From the NCBI RefSeq assembly GCF_018143015.1, contig NC_054749.1, forward strand, positions 35,959,000-36,022,999: a DNA stretch of 64,000 nt. Direction: 5' to 3'. Position numbers and translations under genes: made by a program. This document shows positions 46,901 to 55,557 of the stretch, one piece after another. The notes beneath the pieces are model-generated. The model saw only the letters and a list, made by a program, of their open reading frames with translations. It had not been told where the DNA came from and did no database searches. Every line of letters begins with the position of its first letter. Positions within the stretch are counted from its first letter, which is position 1. This DNA comes from Lytechinus variegatus (taxonomy: Eukaryota > Echinodermata > Echinoidea > Temnopleuroida > Toxopneustidae).

Positions 46901-49900
46901 CCATAAAGGTGTTTAAACTGGAGGTATGTCATGTGTGGTCACCAACTTATGGCTCTATTTTTACTTTCAGGGCTTTTTTTAAAGTCATGTATCCTGTGTG
47001 TAGAGCTACATATAGCATTCCAGCGTCTATGATGTTACATGTCCCGTGTGTTTGATTACAGGGGCAGCACGTATCAAGACAATACAAACCTAGACCAAGG
47101 AGGTGGAGCATTGGCAGGATATGTGCAAAACAGATCCCTACCTCCAGCAGTGAGTATTACTTTCTAATCCCTCTTTTAGCAGTTAATATTAGCTTATATT
47201 ACATAGGTTATATAGATCCGAATTAGTGATTGAAAAAAAATCATCACTGACCAGAGCTGCGAGAGTCGCATTCAGTATATTCTTGGTCTTGATGTCACCT
47301 CAGTGGATATAAACCTGTTATATTTCCTGAGGCGATTCACTGCTTTAAAGTTGAATATTCAGGATGTTTGTTTGATTTATGCACTAGTGTATATTGGATG
47401 ATGTGCAGGTTAGTTGTATTTTTCTATAATGATGTAGATTAGAGAGGGATCATTAAACCAATTCAGACTCTAATGGCGATTCTTTCAGTTCTGATCTATC
47501 TGTTTTATAAATAACATTTCATCCCCTTCTGGACAATATTTTTCCTCAGCACTGTGCAATTTGGGCAAAATTTAATTTCCCTTTGGAAAAATAAAACTCC
47601 ATCGGGGGAAATGAAATGTTATATTCAACCTCTAGGCAGGCAATATTTGACTACTATTCCCTTTTCCAGCAGTGAGTATGAGTTTAAAGAGGAATGCCAG
47701 TAGTTGCAGTAAACACTGATTTTATGAGAAAGTCTGTAAATCCAGGCTTAATTGTCAGTATATCATCGAGGATCTAGATCTGGTACAGTTACATAAACTG
47801 AAGTTTGTGAAATCTTGAAATCTGCACTGAAAAATGTTCACACTGAAAATCACCAACACAGATAGGAACACGTGGGACAGTGTATTATTATTGCTGGAAT
47901 AAAGACCCGAAGGAAGTGACCGAATCTGCACTTGTTTTGCTTATTTCTCAGCAATTGCACAATTTCTTCAAGAATCCTTTGGCACATATTTTTTATTCAT
48001 ATAAACAGACACTTGGGTGGTCATTATATAAGATTCTGTAAAAATTCATTTTGAGATCGTTACCAAAACTGAAATTTATCTTCAATCCCTTCTTTTGCAT
48101 CCTTTACTTAGATTTTAATAGCTTGCTCATAAACCACAATAACAGTTCATTTCTATTATCACCTCAAATCAAGAATTTCTTGTCAGTTAAGGTAAGATTT
48201 TTACCTGTAAATATGTCATCAGAGCATTGTGGCCCAGTGAATTACTTTCCGGGTGAGGTGAAAGGGTACCCAGTAGGATTTACTCCTTGAAAAATTTAGC
48301 TCCTATTAATATGGCGGCTCAGCTACACCCGGTGGGTGTTTCATAAAGCTGTTACGTAAGATAAGAGCGACTTTAAGAACGACTGGTGATCCTTTCTTGT
48401 GGTAAATGGTATATTCATTAGTGATGGTTAAGCGCGTATGAAAGGTTCACCAGTTGTTCTTAAAATCCCTCTTAATTTATGAACAGCTTTACGAAACGGC
48501 CCCCAGGGGTAATAATATGATACCATGTATCAAAGCGCAGTTGAGTATATGCACATAGTAACTGCGCTATATAAATGGACATATTATAATTATCTTATCT
48601 TATTCATGCATTCAGTATGATGCTGTAGTCAAAGGAGAGGTAAGAATATTAGGAAGAATTAAAAATGTATGTTTAAGGAGCATTGGAAATCAAAGCTTTC
48701 TTTTATTTCAAAAATAGGCATTTGTGTGGATAAAAGGTCAGTAATCAAATGTCTCATAGATGGAATATATCCAACCAAATACATTTTGATTGGATCCGTC
48801 TAGTTTCTTGTAACATTATCAAGGGTTGGTATGAATGCAATCTTTATAGAATTATCTATACCTGTACACATATAACCAATTAACACAGAAACTGAATCAA
48901 AATGAAATTGTGAAAGTTTTTGTTAAAAGGTTAGAAGAAAGGAACATACACCCTAAAGCATACACCCTAAAGCGCATTTCTGTATCACACTCTTTCAACT
49001 TAACTGGAAAGTCTATGAAACACTGCAAGTTTTCTTTGCAACATGTGATTTTAAATTGTTAGGCACAAAAGAATTCATATTGTAATGGAATACTAGTAAA
49101 AGAGATCTGTTAAAACCACAAGTAGGATTTTTTTGTCTGAAATAATACATTTTGGCATTAATTTGTCCAGTTAAATATACAAAAAGCACTTTACAATCAC
49201 TATATAGAACATGCTCTTTAAGTGCATATTATATTTAAAAGGGGGATAAGAGAGTAGATGAAATTCAATGTTTTGAGTTTGTAATGTTTGTCTGATAATT
49301 CTATTATTTATATGTCAACATTGTTTTGTGCTGTTGACATTGAACCCATTTCTGTATGCTTGTTTGATCTAACCCATGACCTATTTTCACCCGTAATCAT
49401 GTAAAGTTAATAGCACTGTAACAGTTGTCTTTGCTGTGACACATGTCAGAAATCCCACTCGGTGTCTTTTACTGTAGTACTCTTCTCATATCCTCCGTTG
49501 TATTATCTGCTGTATGAAAAGACTAGAAGACATGGCTCTGACTTATCATATTCTGTTCTATAATACATAGCAAATTATACATATAATTTGATTATACATG
49601 TAGTTTACTCTTTCCAACCTAGTGAATGCAGGGGAAAAACTGTAATTTATTGTTCATTTTATGGTGGTCTTACGAACTGGCAAATGGCCCATACCGCATC
49701 TAAATTTTTGCGGTTTTGTAAATATCAACCTCAGTTTTAACAATCAAATTTACTTATTTGGGGAATAATAAAGGTTATATTTTTTGTTCTTTCTTGCAAA
49801 CCAATGAATGTCCATTGCATCATTGTATGTATTATTCTTTGCCAGAGTCTAAATTCATTGACTCACATAAAACATTCATATGATTATCTGCTTGTGCACA

Positions 49901-51619
49901 AATATGATAATGTTGATTAATTTACATGTAATATTTCAGTATGGGATGTAAACTCTCTCACTGGTGAATGCCCAAAAGGATACGGATTTAACAATTCAAA
50001 AGAGATAAAATTTTGAATGCAATATCTAAGATTATGTTTTTTGGGCAGCATGGAGTTTTAACTGACCCACAAGACTGAGGACAGTATATGTATTACATTT
50101 TAATAGAAATCTGCATGTTCAGACTAGATTGAATAAATGTTTCCTGGATTTACATAGAATAATGTTAGTATAAAACTCTGCTGAATTTAGGGCGTGGATT
50201 GACAATATTTTCTTTGAGGTTTGTGTTTTGATTCTGCTTGATTAGTGTGAGAATGCTGTTTAATTTGTATATTAATAGAAATCTATGTTTTTTTTGTGAA
50301 AAAATGTGAACGCATACTATTTCATATGAAGGCAGTGTTTCCATTTATTTTTCTTTGAGGTCATATATGTAGTTAACAATGCCTGTTTACTGTACAATGA
50401 TAACCCTCCCTGTATGGTTAAAGAAAATAGTGCACACTAAATTTTGAAAATTAGGAACATAATTTTTATTGCCCGCTCTGCAGTTTTCTTATCTGGATTA
50501 TTTGAGGGTGAAATAATGAAAGCAGTAGTCTGTCATACATTGTTGTTGGTCTTAAATATAGAACATAATTGAACGCTTCCCCAAAAGTGTGTTTTTTGTT
50601 AGTGTTTTAATTTGTGTTTCTTGATTGTGATTCTAACCTTTCTTTAGACCTTTTGTTTGTTCCATCCACATGTGGACATTGATCCGCAAGCGTTTGCCAC
50701 AACATCAACCCTTGGTTTCAAGGACCGCTTCATTCCATGTGATGTTTCATTCTGTCAGGCCATTTATTGATTGATTGTTCTCCACCATGTGAGATGTGGG
50801 GGGGATACTGAAATTATAACATGATACCTATGTGCCGCATTAAAAACAAAAATAGGGGCTATGGAACTAAACTTTGGTCTTAAAATAGGGGTCTCCCGAA
50901 CTCCTCTCAGATCAACAATTGCTAAAAATACAATGCTCTGGAATGGTGCAAATTCTGTGTTTCGGAGCGTTGCATGAATATGCATGAAATTGGTCATAAC
51001 GCTTCTGCGCGATGAACCAATCAGCAGTCTCCTAATTGCTGTGCAGAGCTTTGGCTGTCCATTGAACACATTGAATGCCACTGTGCTCCGCCGGCTATAA
51101 GCGGGCACTTGAATGAGAGAAAAAAAATGAAATTGACAGTCTTTGGAAGAGGGAAAATAGGAATTTCTTTGGCTTTCTTCAGTGATCCCCCTCTCTTCCT
51201 TTTCATTTCCCTAGCCATTGATTAAGCACACTGTTATATTGATATGTTTTATTAGCAACCAGCCCCAGCATCAAGAGGAGGAGGAGGAGGAGTGGATGAG
51301 ATGGAACAATGGCTTACAGCTAGTGATTTGGTAAGAACATATATTTTCTCATCATCATTATCATCATCGTTATCATCATTACCAAATCATCATCCCTCAT
51401 TATCATTCATAATCGTTATCATTGTCATCATCACCATCATCATCATCACCATTCTCATCTTTACACCATTATCATTACATCATCACTTTCAATCATTTTC
51501 ATGATATCAGTTTCATCATTTTTATCATCATCATCATCATCATCACCATAATCATCATCATCATCATTATCATCATCATCACCATAATCATCATCATAAT
51601 CATCATCATCATCATCACC

Positions 51620-51651
<32 letters not shown>

Positions 51652-54600
51652 CATCATCATCATTGCCATCATGATCATCATCATCATTACCATCATCATC
51701 ATCATCAGTCATCATCATCAATCATCATCATCATCACCATCATCATCATCATCTCCACCAAAAAAGTATATTACCATTTTCATTCTTTGCCATTGTATCA
51801 TCATCACCATTATAATGAACTTTGTTAGTTAGTGTTGGACATCCAGCGAAATGATTTTGCTCAAATGATGTTAAGTGAAAAGAAAAACATTGCAATTGGA
51901 TTATCAAGATCTCACTTTTTGCGTAATATTGATATATTTTGCTTGAGTTATTTTTTCTGCATTCATAAGTGACACACAATGTTTCATTGAAAATCTATAA
52001 TATTATAATATTATAATCATATGTTATATAATAAAATATTAGATAGTATAGTGAAACAAATATCTTAAGTAAGTTTCAAAAATCCCACGCAAAAAAGTAA
52101 AATCAACATTGCACATGCACAATTGCAAATAAGGACTATCATAAGCGTTGTCATTGAAGGTGTGACAGCCTCCCATAACAGTGTGTTTTGTCTATGCAGC
52201 TACTTACAATTCCTGAATAATATTTGATTTTCATTGTTCTCAGAGTAAGCCACAGGATACCTTTGCAGCAGCCAATACTAACTCAGATGGTGGTGATGCT
52301 GGTATTAGTAGTACAGGTGGGTGGAGTGCTGAGAGATTCTAATTATTTTCATTAAATATAGATCTAATATATATCAGAAGCCTATTCTATGAAGAATGGT
52401 AACTATGAAAACTGCTTAATTACCATGGAAACCTTGATTGTGATTGGCTGCCGAGTCATGTTACCATGGTAGCTGACATGGTAAAGTTACCAGAGTCATA
52501 ACTATTTATGAAACAGCCTCCTGATCTCATTAGCAGAGGCATCATTCTCAATTGCACACAGTCAATATTTCATCCAGTTTTACCTTGTATACACCTACAT
52601 GTTTGAGTATGTTTAGTTGTTTGTGTTACCCTCTTGTTATTGAACTCTGATAAATTGTTATTGAAGCCTCTTAACACTTTGGTATTAAAGGGTAAAAACC
52701 AGAGATGTCATTCTTCAAACGTTGCTTGATTTGTTTCTCTCCTTCACTCATGTTCTCTCTTCACTCTCTGGATAAGTTCCCTTGTTTTCTTTTAAAATAT
52801 TTTGCTCTTATGATTAGTGAATATCACCGCTTAAGGGATTGACACCTTGTGAACTAGTGTTTCTGATGTTTCTGACTCTCGCCTTTTAAACAGAGGGTCG
52901 TGGGTTCAAATCCTAGCCATCGCATGTTTTCCTACAGCAAGAAATTTATCCACATTGCGCTGCACTAGACCCAGGTGAGGTGAATGGGTATCTGGCAGGA
53001 TGAATTCCTTGAATGAATTCGGCACCAATGATGGTAGCTTGAGCCAAAGCCGGGATAAGAACAACTGCGCTTTGTATCCTCAGGCAAAAAGCACTATTAA
53101 ATCCAGCTATTATTTTCAAACTTGGTTCATGAATCCATATTGGAAGCGCAATTATGTGATTAGAGTTTAGGGTCATAAGGTCAAAGGTGAGAAAGGTCAT
53201 TTGAAAATTTGAGAAGTCAAGGTGTGTAGTTTATCTCTAATCCGGCATTAGTGAAGGCAAACATTTTGACTGTGTGTAGTTGAGAATCTATCTAGGTTCT
53301 TTGCTGACTCTCAATCTTTGTGCTCTTGATTTGTGTTTCATTTAAAGATTTTTTTTCCCATTTCATTCTTTCATTCCTTCTTTCTTCGTATCTTTCTCTT
53401 TCATTGGAGGTGTAAAGGGTGAAGGTAAGATGGTACTGGATGTGATTTAGCATGCGTCTTAGTGCGTTGCATGTCTTATGAGGCCCCGTCTTACTAAGAG
53501 TTGTGATCGATTTCGAAATGAATCAATCTCGGCTATGGAAATCAATCACAATACACATCACGATTTACAAAGATAAAAGCACTAATTTGTCACAGGGATA
53601 ATGATGCATGCGTGCCTATATAGTCCTATGTCAAAATTATTTCTAGATGATGGTGTCGCTGATTTTCTATATCTCTGATTGATTGGATCAATTGTAACTC
53701 TTTGTAAGGAATGGTCCTGTTCTGTTGTACTTCATATTGATCCTACGTTCCTGTTAATGTATGTACCTTTACCTCTCCTTGTTTCTGCCATTCTCAGTGC
53801 CTGTTGTCCAATCTTCAGTTTTTTCATTTGCTGTGTTTTGTCTTGTACTAACCTACCCCCTCTTTCACATCCCCTCTCTTTCTCTATCTCTGTGTTTGTC
53901 TCTCTCTCTCTCCTGCTCACTATCTCTCTTACTATCTGGCTCTGTCTGTATGTATCACTCTCAGGTTCTCTCTCTTTCTCTCTCTCTGTCTTTTTCTTTG
54001 TTTGTCTGCCTGTATCTAAACAACATTGGTTTTAAAGGTCAAGTCCACCTCAGAAAAATGTTGATTTGAATTGATAGAGAAAAATCAGACAAGCATATTG
54101 CTGAAAATTTTATCAAAATCGGATTCACAATAAGAAAGTTATGACATTTTAAAGTTTTGCTTATTTTTCACAAAATAGTTACATGCACAATTTAGTCACA
54201 TGCAAATGAGAGAATTGATGATGTCACTCACTCACTGTTTCTTTTGTTTTTATTGTTTGAATTATACAATATTTCAATTTTTACAGATTTGAAAATAAGT
54301 ACCAACTTGACTGAAGCATAAAACTTTAACAATGGTAATTCCACATGTTCAGTGAGATAAAACTTTGTTGTTCCACAGGACAATGCAGAGAAAAAATAGA
54401 ATATTTCGTATTTCATGTAATGAAATACAAAAGAAATAGTGAGTGATTGATGTCATTAGTTCCCTCATTTGCACACCAACCAGTATGTACATATAATTGT
54501 TTTGTGAAATTAAGCGAAACTTGAAAATATCATAACGTTCTTATTTTACATCTGATTTCGATGAAATTTTCAGCGTTATGCTAGTTGGATTTTCTCTTTT

Positions 54601-54917
54601 TATTCAAATCAACTTTTTGTTGGGGTGGACATGTCCTTTAAGTACAGTGACCTTGCCCTAGCACAAGTAATTCTTATTGGTATGATTATCTTTACTATCT
54701 GTAGGATCAGTACGAAAGCAGAGGCATTGCATGGCATTTAATTTATTTCTTTTCTTTCACAGAGTTTGACAAGTTTTTGCAGGACAGGGCTCAAGTGGGT
54801 GCCACACTCCCAACAGCCAACATTGGTAGCCATAGCAACGTGACAGCTCCGGCATCCACACAACAAAACAGACAGATGCAATTGAATGAAACGGACAACA
54901 CCATGTTTGCACTATAG
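25993..54917 (+). CDS. TOM1: TOM1 (target of Myb1) endosomal sorting adaptor, complete, 14 exons, 625 aa
   Basis: Exons: 25993-26044, 31769-31853, 36179-36257, 38527-38649, 39878-40087, 40248-40454, 41387-41465, 42919-43076, 43763-44117, 44758-44896, 47062-47149, 51256-51330, 52244-52316, 54763-54917. The sum is 1878 nt, in frame, ending TAG. Residues 1-17 ([17 protein letters not shown]) match human TOM1 FLLGNPFSSPVGQRI. The VHS domain (about 10-150) includes [35 protein letters not shown] and [13 protein letters not shown], followed by [13 protein letters not shown]. The GAT domain (about 212-303) includes [20 protein letters not shown] and [24 protein letters not shown] at 345-349 is a clathrin-box-like motif. 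Then come a proline/glycine repeat, [25 protein letters not shown] and the terminal MFAL. TOM1 proteins link ubiquitinated cargo, TOLLIP/ENDOFIN and clathrin on endosomes. The human protein is shorter (492 aa); most of the extra length is in exon 9 and the linker exons. Confidence 0.95.
26045..27414. other. TOM1 intron 1, first part
   Basis: AT-rich intron with a G-run near 26786 and a short CAAT-type microsatellite (27142-27160). No recognised element or exon. Confidence 0.4.
27415..28110. repeat. Minisatellite, ~140-160-bp unit, left block
   Basis: Repeated units contain GCATAAATTAGCATAAA, ATTCTGTGTAGAAG, GAACCTCATGAAG, TCTACCAGATGGAAG and ATCGGTCAACAAAT. Four to five units occur before the 28111 insertion, and the array resumes at 29464. 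Confidence 0.75.
28111..29463. mobile_element. TIR element carrying reiterated TTACGTATGGGAC motif
   Basis: The ends AGGGCAAGTCCAAGAA and TTCTTGGACTTGCCCT are perfect 16-bp inverted repeats. It splits a minisatellite unit (GCATTTT / TTATATGAAT), with a short T/A-rich target duplication of uncertain length. TTACGTATGGGAC or close variants occur seven times: about 28137, 28307, 28503, 28519, 28928, 29104 and 29268, in both orientations. No transposase frame was seen. Confidence 0.75.
29464..29860. repeat. Minisatellite, right block, with GACGGACGCCACGCC tail
   Basis: Two more units of the 27415 array, ending in GGACAGACGACGGACGCCAC, GGCATAAGCTCATCTTGCC and TTTCGGGCCGGATGAGC. That tail is a recurrent repeat terminus in marine invertebrate genomes, as far as I recall. 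Confidence 0.65.
30996..31394. repeat. Dispersed ~400-bp repeat D, copy 1
   Basis: Runs from AAATGCCAGTAGTTGCAGTA through GGATCTAGATCTGGTA, CACCAACACAGATAGGCACA and GTGGGACAGTGTATTA to GAGATCGTTACCAAAACTG. A close copy lies at 47686-48080 and an older one at 57355-57735. No TIRs or coding. Confidence 0.75.
31854..32793. other. TOM1 intron 2, first part
   Basis: Intron sequence with no recognised repeat. The open frame near 32490-32711 lacks domain or splice support. Confidence 0.35.
32794..33186. mobile_element. TIR element carrying reiterated TTATCCGCATTA motif, copy 1
   Basis: The ends TACCCCTTTCATAAACCC and, inverted, TAGGTTTATGAAAGGGGTA. Inside, TTATCCGCATTATT or its complement AATGCGGATAATT occurs about six times, plus GGCGGCTAATTGGAGGAT near the right end. 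A second copy is at 55187-55557. Confidence 0.8.
33374..33980. mobile_element. FB1 copy e, complete
   Basis: Arms AGGACAAGTCCACCCC..GAGGTGGACTTGACCT. The right flank is TTAA and the left flank TTAT, so one target copy is mutated. The centre includes GAACACGTGGAATTCCATTA. Confidence 0.85.
34114..34722. mobile_element. FB1 copy f, complete
   Basis: TTAA on both sides (34110-34113, 34723-34726). The arms and centre are close to copies c and e. Only about 130 bp separates e and f, in the same intron. Confidence 0.85.
35010..35438. mobile_element. TIR element CAGACCTGCCAACC with 6-bp target duplication
   Basis: The ends CAGACCTGCCAACC and GGTTGGCAGGTCTG are a perfect 14-bp inverted repeat. ACACTA directly flanks both ends (35004-35009, 35439-35444). 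CAG..CTG ends recall hAT, but a 6-bp duplication is shorter than usual. No transposase. Confidence 0.75.
35551..36057 (+). pseudogene. Non-LTR retrotransposon C-terminal remnant and 3' UTR
   Basis: On the plus strand the frame reads [20 protein letters not shown] and continues to [11 protein letters not shown], then a stop at about 35709. The TGPxxWNxL signature parallels the remnant at 23830 on the minus strand. The following ~350 bp, ending in AACTGAACTGAACTGAA, looks like a retrotransposon 3' UTR. It is truncated at the 5' side. Confidence 0.6.
36258..36927. other. TOM1 intron 3, first part, nothing recognised
   Basis: AT-rich intron, with a short ATTGATACAT tandem near 36336-36370. Confidence 0.4.
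36928..37828. mobile_element. Harbinger-like TIR element packed with ACGTA motifs, with TATA box and start codon remnant
   Basis: Inverted ends of about 36 bp, beginning AGGCGCTGTCACACCTTGGC and including GTTTTAGACAGCGTAT. TAA flanks both ends (36925-36927, 37829-37831), fitting the 3-bp TWA duplication of PIF/Harbinger. The interior has dozens of ACGTA/CGTAT/TAACGTA motifs. In the middle TATAAAAA (37217-37224) is followed 62 bp later by ATG (37287) in the context ACCGCCATGC, opening a 16-codon frame ([16 protein letters not shown]). It looks like the 5' end of a once-coding element after internal deletion. Confidence 0.7.
38103..38360. repeat. TE fragment starting GTAGCGTACCTAGGATTTTC
   Basis: Contains G runs, GGATTTCGTACCAGGAAAAA and GCAGGGATACGTCCTTTGCA, shared with 25185-25440. 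It lies 170 bp before TOM1 exon 4. No second terminus found. Confidence 0.5.
38650..39584. other. TOM1 intron 4, first part, nothing recognised
   Basis: Purine-rich stretch with AGAAGAAGAAG near 38760 and otherwise unique AT-rich intron. Confidence 0.35.
39585..39793. mobile_element. MITE, TIR GGGGGTGTTTCACAAAGAT
   Basis: The left end GGGGGTGTTTCACAAAGAT and the inverted right end GGGGGGTGTTTCACAAAGAT match closely. 209 bp, non-coding, ending 84 bp upstream of TOM1 exon 5. Confidence 0.8.
40455..40628. mobile_element. MITE whose terminus forms the TOM1 exon 6 splice donor
   Basis: The left end GTGGGTGTCTCATAAAGCTG begins exactly at the first intron base. The inverted right end reads GTGGATGCTTCATAAAGATG. 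CAG flanks both sides (40452-40454 is the last exon codon; 40629-40631 precedes GTCTGT), so CAG looks like a 3-bp target duplication. A copy of the family is at 48332-48504. Confidence 0.8.
40796..40954. mobile_element. MITE, second copy of the 196-355 family
   Basis: The ends CAGGGGAGTGTTTCATGAC and ATGAAACGCTCCCCAG are inverted repeats. The core CAGTTACCATAGTAAC and CCAATTAAAA is shared with 196-355. Confidence 0.75.
41476..41600. mobile_element. Left fragment of AGGGGAAGTTCACCC-type element, next to exon 7 donor
   Basis: ATTAAAGGGCAAGTTCACCC starts about 10 bp after the end of TOM1 exon 7 and resembles the left end of the 3288 element (TTAAAGGGGAAGTTCACCC). The right end was not found. 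Confidence 0.45.
41613..42712. repeat. Tandem-repeat element with AGGTCA DR1 sites, copy 1
   Basis: Begins TGTCTCACCTGCGAAGCAAA and ends GATGCAGGTGAGACGG, so the ends are partly inverted. The inside holds five or more ~160-190-bp units (CCATCATAACTTTGAAAGTT, GAAACTTGGACATAAG, GTATCACTGAACATC). Each unit carries AGGTCAAAGGTCA: 41815-41827, 42007-42019, 42170-42182, 42332-42344 and 42485-42497. A related copy is at 60308-61062. Confidence 0.8.
42713..43762. other. TOM1 introns 7-8, includes exon 8 and an AGGTCA-bearing repeat fragment
   Basis: Exon 8 (42919-43076) lies here. From about 43185 to 43460 there is an old repeat with GAGGTCAAAGGTCACAGA; its perfect DR1 is at 43424-43436. The rest is unremarkable. 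Confidence 0.4.
43841..44040 (+). repeat. In-frame ~51-bp repeat in TOM1 exon 9 encoding [17 protein letters not shown] units
   Basis: Within exon 9 a 17-codon unit ([15 protein letters not shown] plus G-V/L) occurs about three and a half times with near-identical DNA. One copy has an extra APPMG insert. The repeat is proline/glycine-rich, likely disordered, and lies between the clathrin-box-like LIDLG and the DDFDMF segment. The near identity at DNA level implies recent expansion, so copy number may vary between individuals. Confidence 0.9.
44118..44757. other. TOM1 intron 9
   Basis: Contains a fragment starting ACCCTCCAGCAAAGCAAAGT (44190) that looks like a common dispersed repeat end. Nothing else recognised. 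Confidence 0.35.
44998..46340. mobile_element. FB1 copy g, split by a nested TTAA element
   Basis: TTAA at 44994-44997 and 46341-46344; arms AGGACAAGTCCACC and GGTGGACTTGACC. The right arm is interrupted at 45477-46226. It starts about 100 bp after TOM1 exon 10. Confidence 0.85.
45477..46226. mobile_element. piggyBac-like non-autonomous element nested in FB1g
   Basis: The ends CCCTATCTAGGC and GCCTAGATAGGG are inverted, with TTAA on both sides (45473-45476, 46227-46230). Excision restores the FB1 text GAAACTTTAAAATGTCATAA. Subterminal GGGGGCCTCGGAGGCCCCCC and GGGGGGCCTGGGAGGCCCCC add a second inverted GC-rich pair. A CCC.. start after TTAA is typical of piggyBac. No transposase frame. Confidence 0.8.
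46591..46722. mobile_element. MITE, TIR GGGCCCATAACACA
   Basis: The left GGGGCCCATAACACATAGCT pairs with the inverted right GGGTCCCATAACACAAAGGT. 132 bp. The ends resemble those of the 59541 element (GGGCTCCGTAACACAAAGGT). Confidence 0.65.
47686..48080. repeat. Dispersed repeat D, copy 2
   Basis: Close match to 30996-31394 in the same orientation over about 390 bp, with scattered substitutions and one small deletion. Confidence 0.75.
48226..48608 (+). mobile_element. tRNA-derived SINE (internally deleted) split by a MITE
   Basis: SINE text GTGAGGTGAAAGGGTACCCA, ATATGGCGGCTCAGCTACAC, then after the insertion GGGGTAATAATATGATACC and GCGCTATATAAATGGACATA. The B-box region is missing. Compare 5775-6062, where the joined sequence is uninterrupted. 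Confidence 0.7.
48332..48504. mobile_element. MITE (same family as the TOM1 exon 6 donor element) inside the SINE
   Basis: The left end GTGGGTGTTTCATAAAGCTG matches 40455. The right end is AACAGCTTTACGAAACGGCC. The flanks CCG/CAG are consistent with a 3-bp target duplication with one mutation. The empty site is visible in the SINE copy at 5775-6062. Confidence 0.75.
48609..51255. other. TOM1 intron 11, remainder
   Basis: About 2.6 kb of AT-rich intron with no recognised element, gene or RNA. A somewhat less AT-rich stretch near 50880-51220 has no coding support. Confidence 0.4.
51339..51825. repeat. (ATC)n microsatellite, imperfect, ~480 bp
   Basis: Runs of CATCAT, CATCACCAT and similar begin 9 bp after the TOM1 exon 12 donor. 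They yield long isoleucine, histidine/serine or methionine/aspartate open frames that are artefacts. Confidence 0.95.
52379..52520. mobile_element. MITE of the 6384 family
   Basis: The core AACCTTGATTGTGATTGGCT is shared with 6384-6517. The ends AGCCTATTCTATGAAGAA and TTATTTATGAAACAGCCTC-type are partly inverted. Located 60 bp after TOM1 exon 13. Confidence 0.6.
52862..53100 (+). mobile_element. tRNA-derived SINE
   Basis: GACTCTCGCCTTTTAAACAG then AGAGGGTCGTGGGTTCAAAT (B box), TTTCCTACAGCAAGAAATTT and GGTGAGGTGAATGGGTAT, ending AACTGCGCTTTGTATC. Same family as 5775-6062, opposite orientation. Confidence 0.7.
53101..54031. other. TOM1 intron 13, middle, with CT-rich tract
   Basis: Contains an AGGTCAAAGGTGA near-DR1 at about 53179 and a (TC)n-rich tract at 53870-54010. 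The CT-rich tract produces spurious Ser/Leu open frames. No exon seen. Confidence 0.45.
54036..54637. mobile_element. FB1 copy h, complete
   Basis: TTAA on both sides (54032-54035, 54638-54641); arms AGGTCAAGTCCACC and GGTGGACATGTCC. It ends 125 bp before the last TOM1 exon. Confidence 0.85.
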
Positions 54918-55186
54918 GTTCCACATTCTTTACTTTATTCTTATCATCATCTAAATCTTATTCAGGTAATTTAAAGTGTACGATAAGATTGTACCAATCA
55001 GAGTATTTATATTGTCTTTATTGTAATGCATTCACACGTGCACTAGAGTGTGTATGGGGTTGGTGTATCCTCAAGGCACAGACCCACATTTCACCCTCCC
55101 TCACATAAAAGCTTGGGCTACTTATACAGTGCAGGGTTGCCAAACAATAGGGCTCCTGCATGCCCCCACCCACCCCTCCCACTTGA
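54918..55186 (+). other. TOM1 3' UTR, proximal part
   Basis: Directly follows the TOM1 stop codon. No AATAAA is visible before the TIR element at 55187, so the 3' UTR probably continues through that element. Confidence 0.5.
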
Positions 55187-55557
55187 TACCCCTTTCATAA
55201 ACCCAAGTATGAGGCTAATAGCAGCATAATTTGGTCGTAAAATCGGAGGAGGACCAGAGTTATCCGCATTATTTTGATGCTGCAATTATAGCAGCATCGG
55301 GACCAGATTTTGACTCTATGAACGCATTTCGAAAGTAATGCGGATAATTGCCATGGTGCGATCACACGGTCACCCTTTTCCAACGCAACCCCATCGGAGG
55401 GGGCGTGTGCAGTTGCCACGACGATTATCCGCCTTTTTCAGGACGGGCGCTCGTAAAAATAATGCGGATTATTTTTGGAGTTTGTGAACGCTATTTTCAT
55501 TGAATTATCCGCATTATTTTAGGCGGCTAATTGGAGGATGGGTTTATGAAAAGGGTA
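55187..55557. mobile_element. TTATCCGCATTA-motif TIR element, copy 2
   Basis: Same ends and interior as 32794-33186 (TACCCCTTTCATAAACCC.., GGCGGCTAATTGGAGGAT), with several small deletions. It probably lies within the TOM1 3' UTR or just beyond. Confidence 0.8.

Noticed and set aside
51422..51832. Long isoleucine-rich and Asp/Met-rich open frames
   Set aside because: They are readings of the (ATC)n microsatellite in an intron and have no protein-like composition.
53679..54069. Ser/Leu-rich membrane-protein-like open frames
   Set aside because: They are translations of a CT-rich low-complexity tract within TOM1 intron 13.
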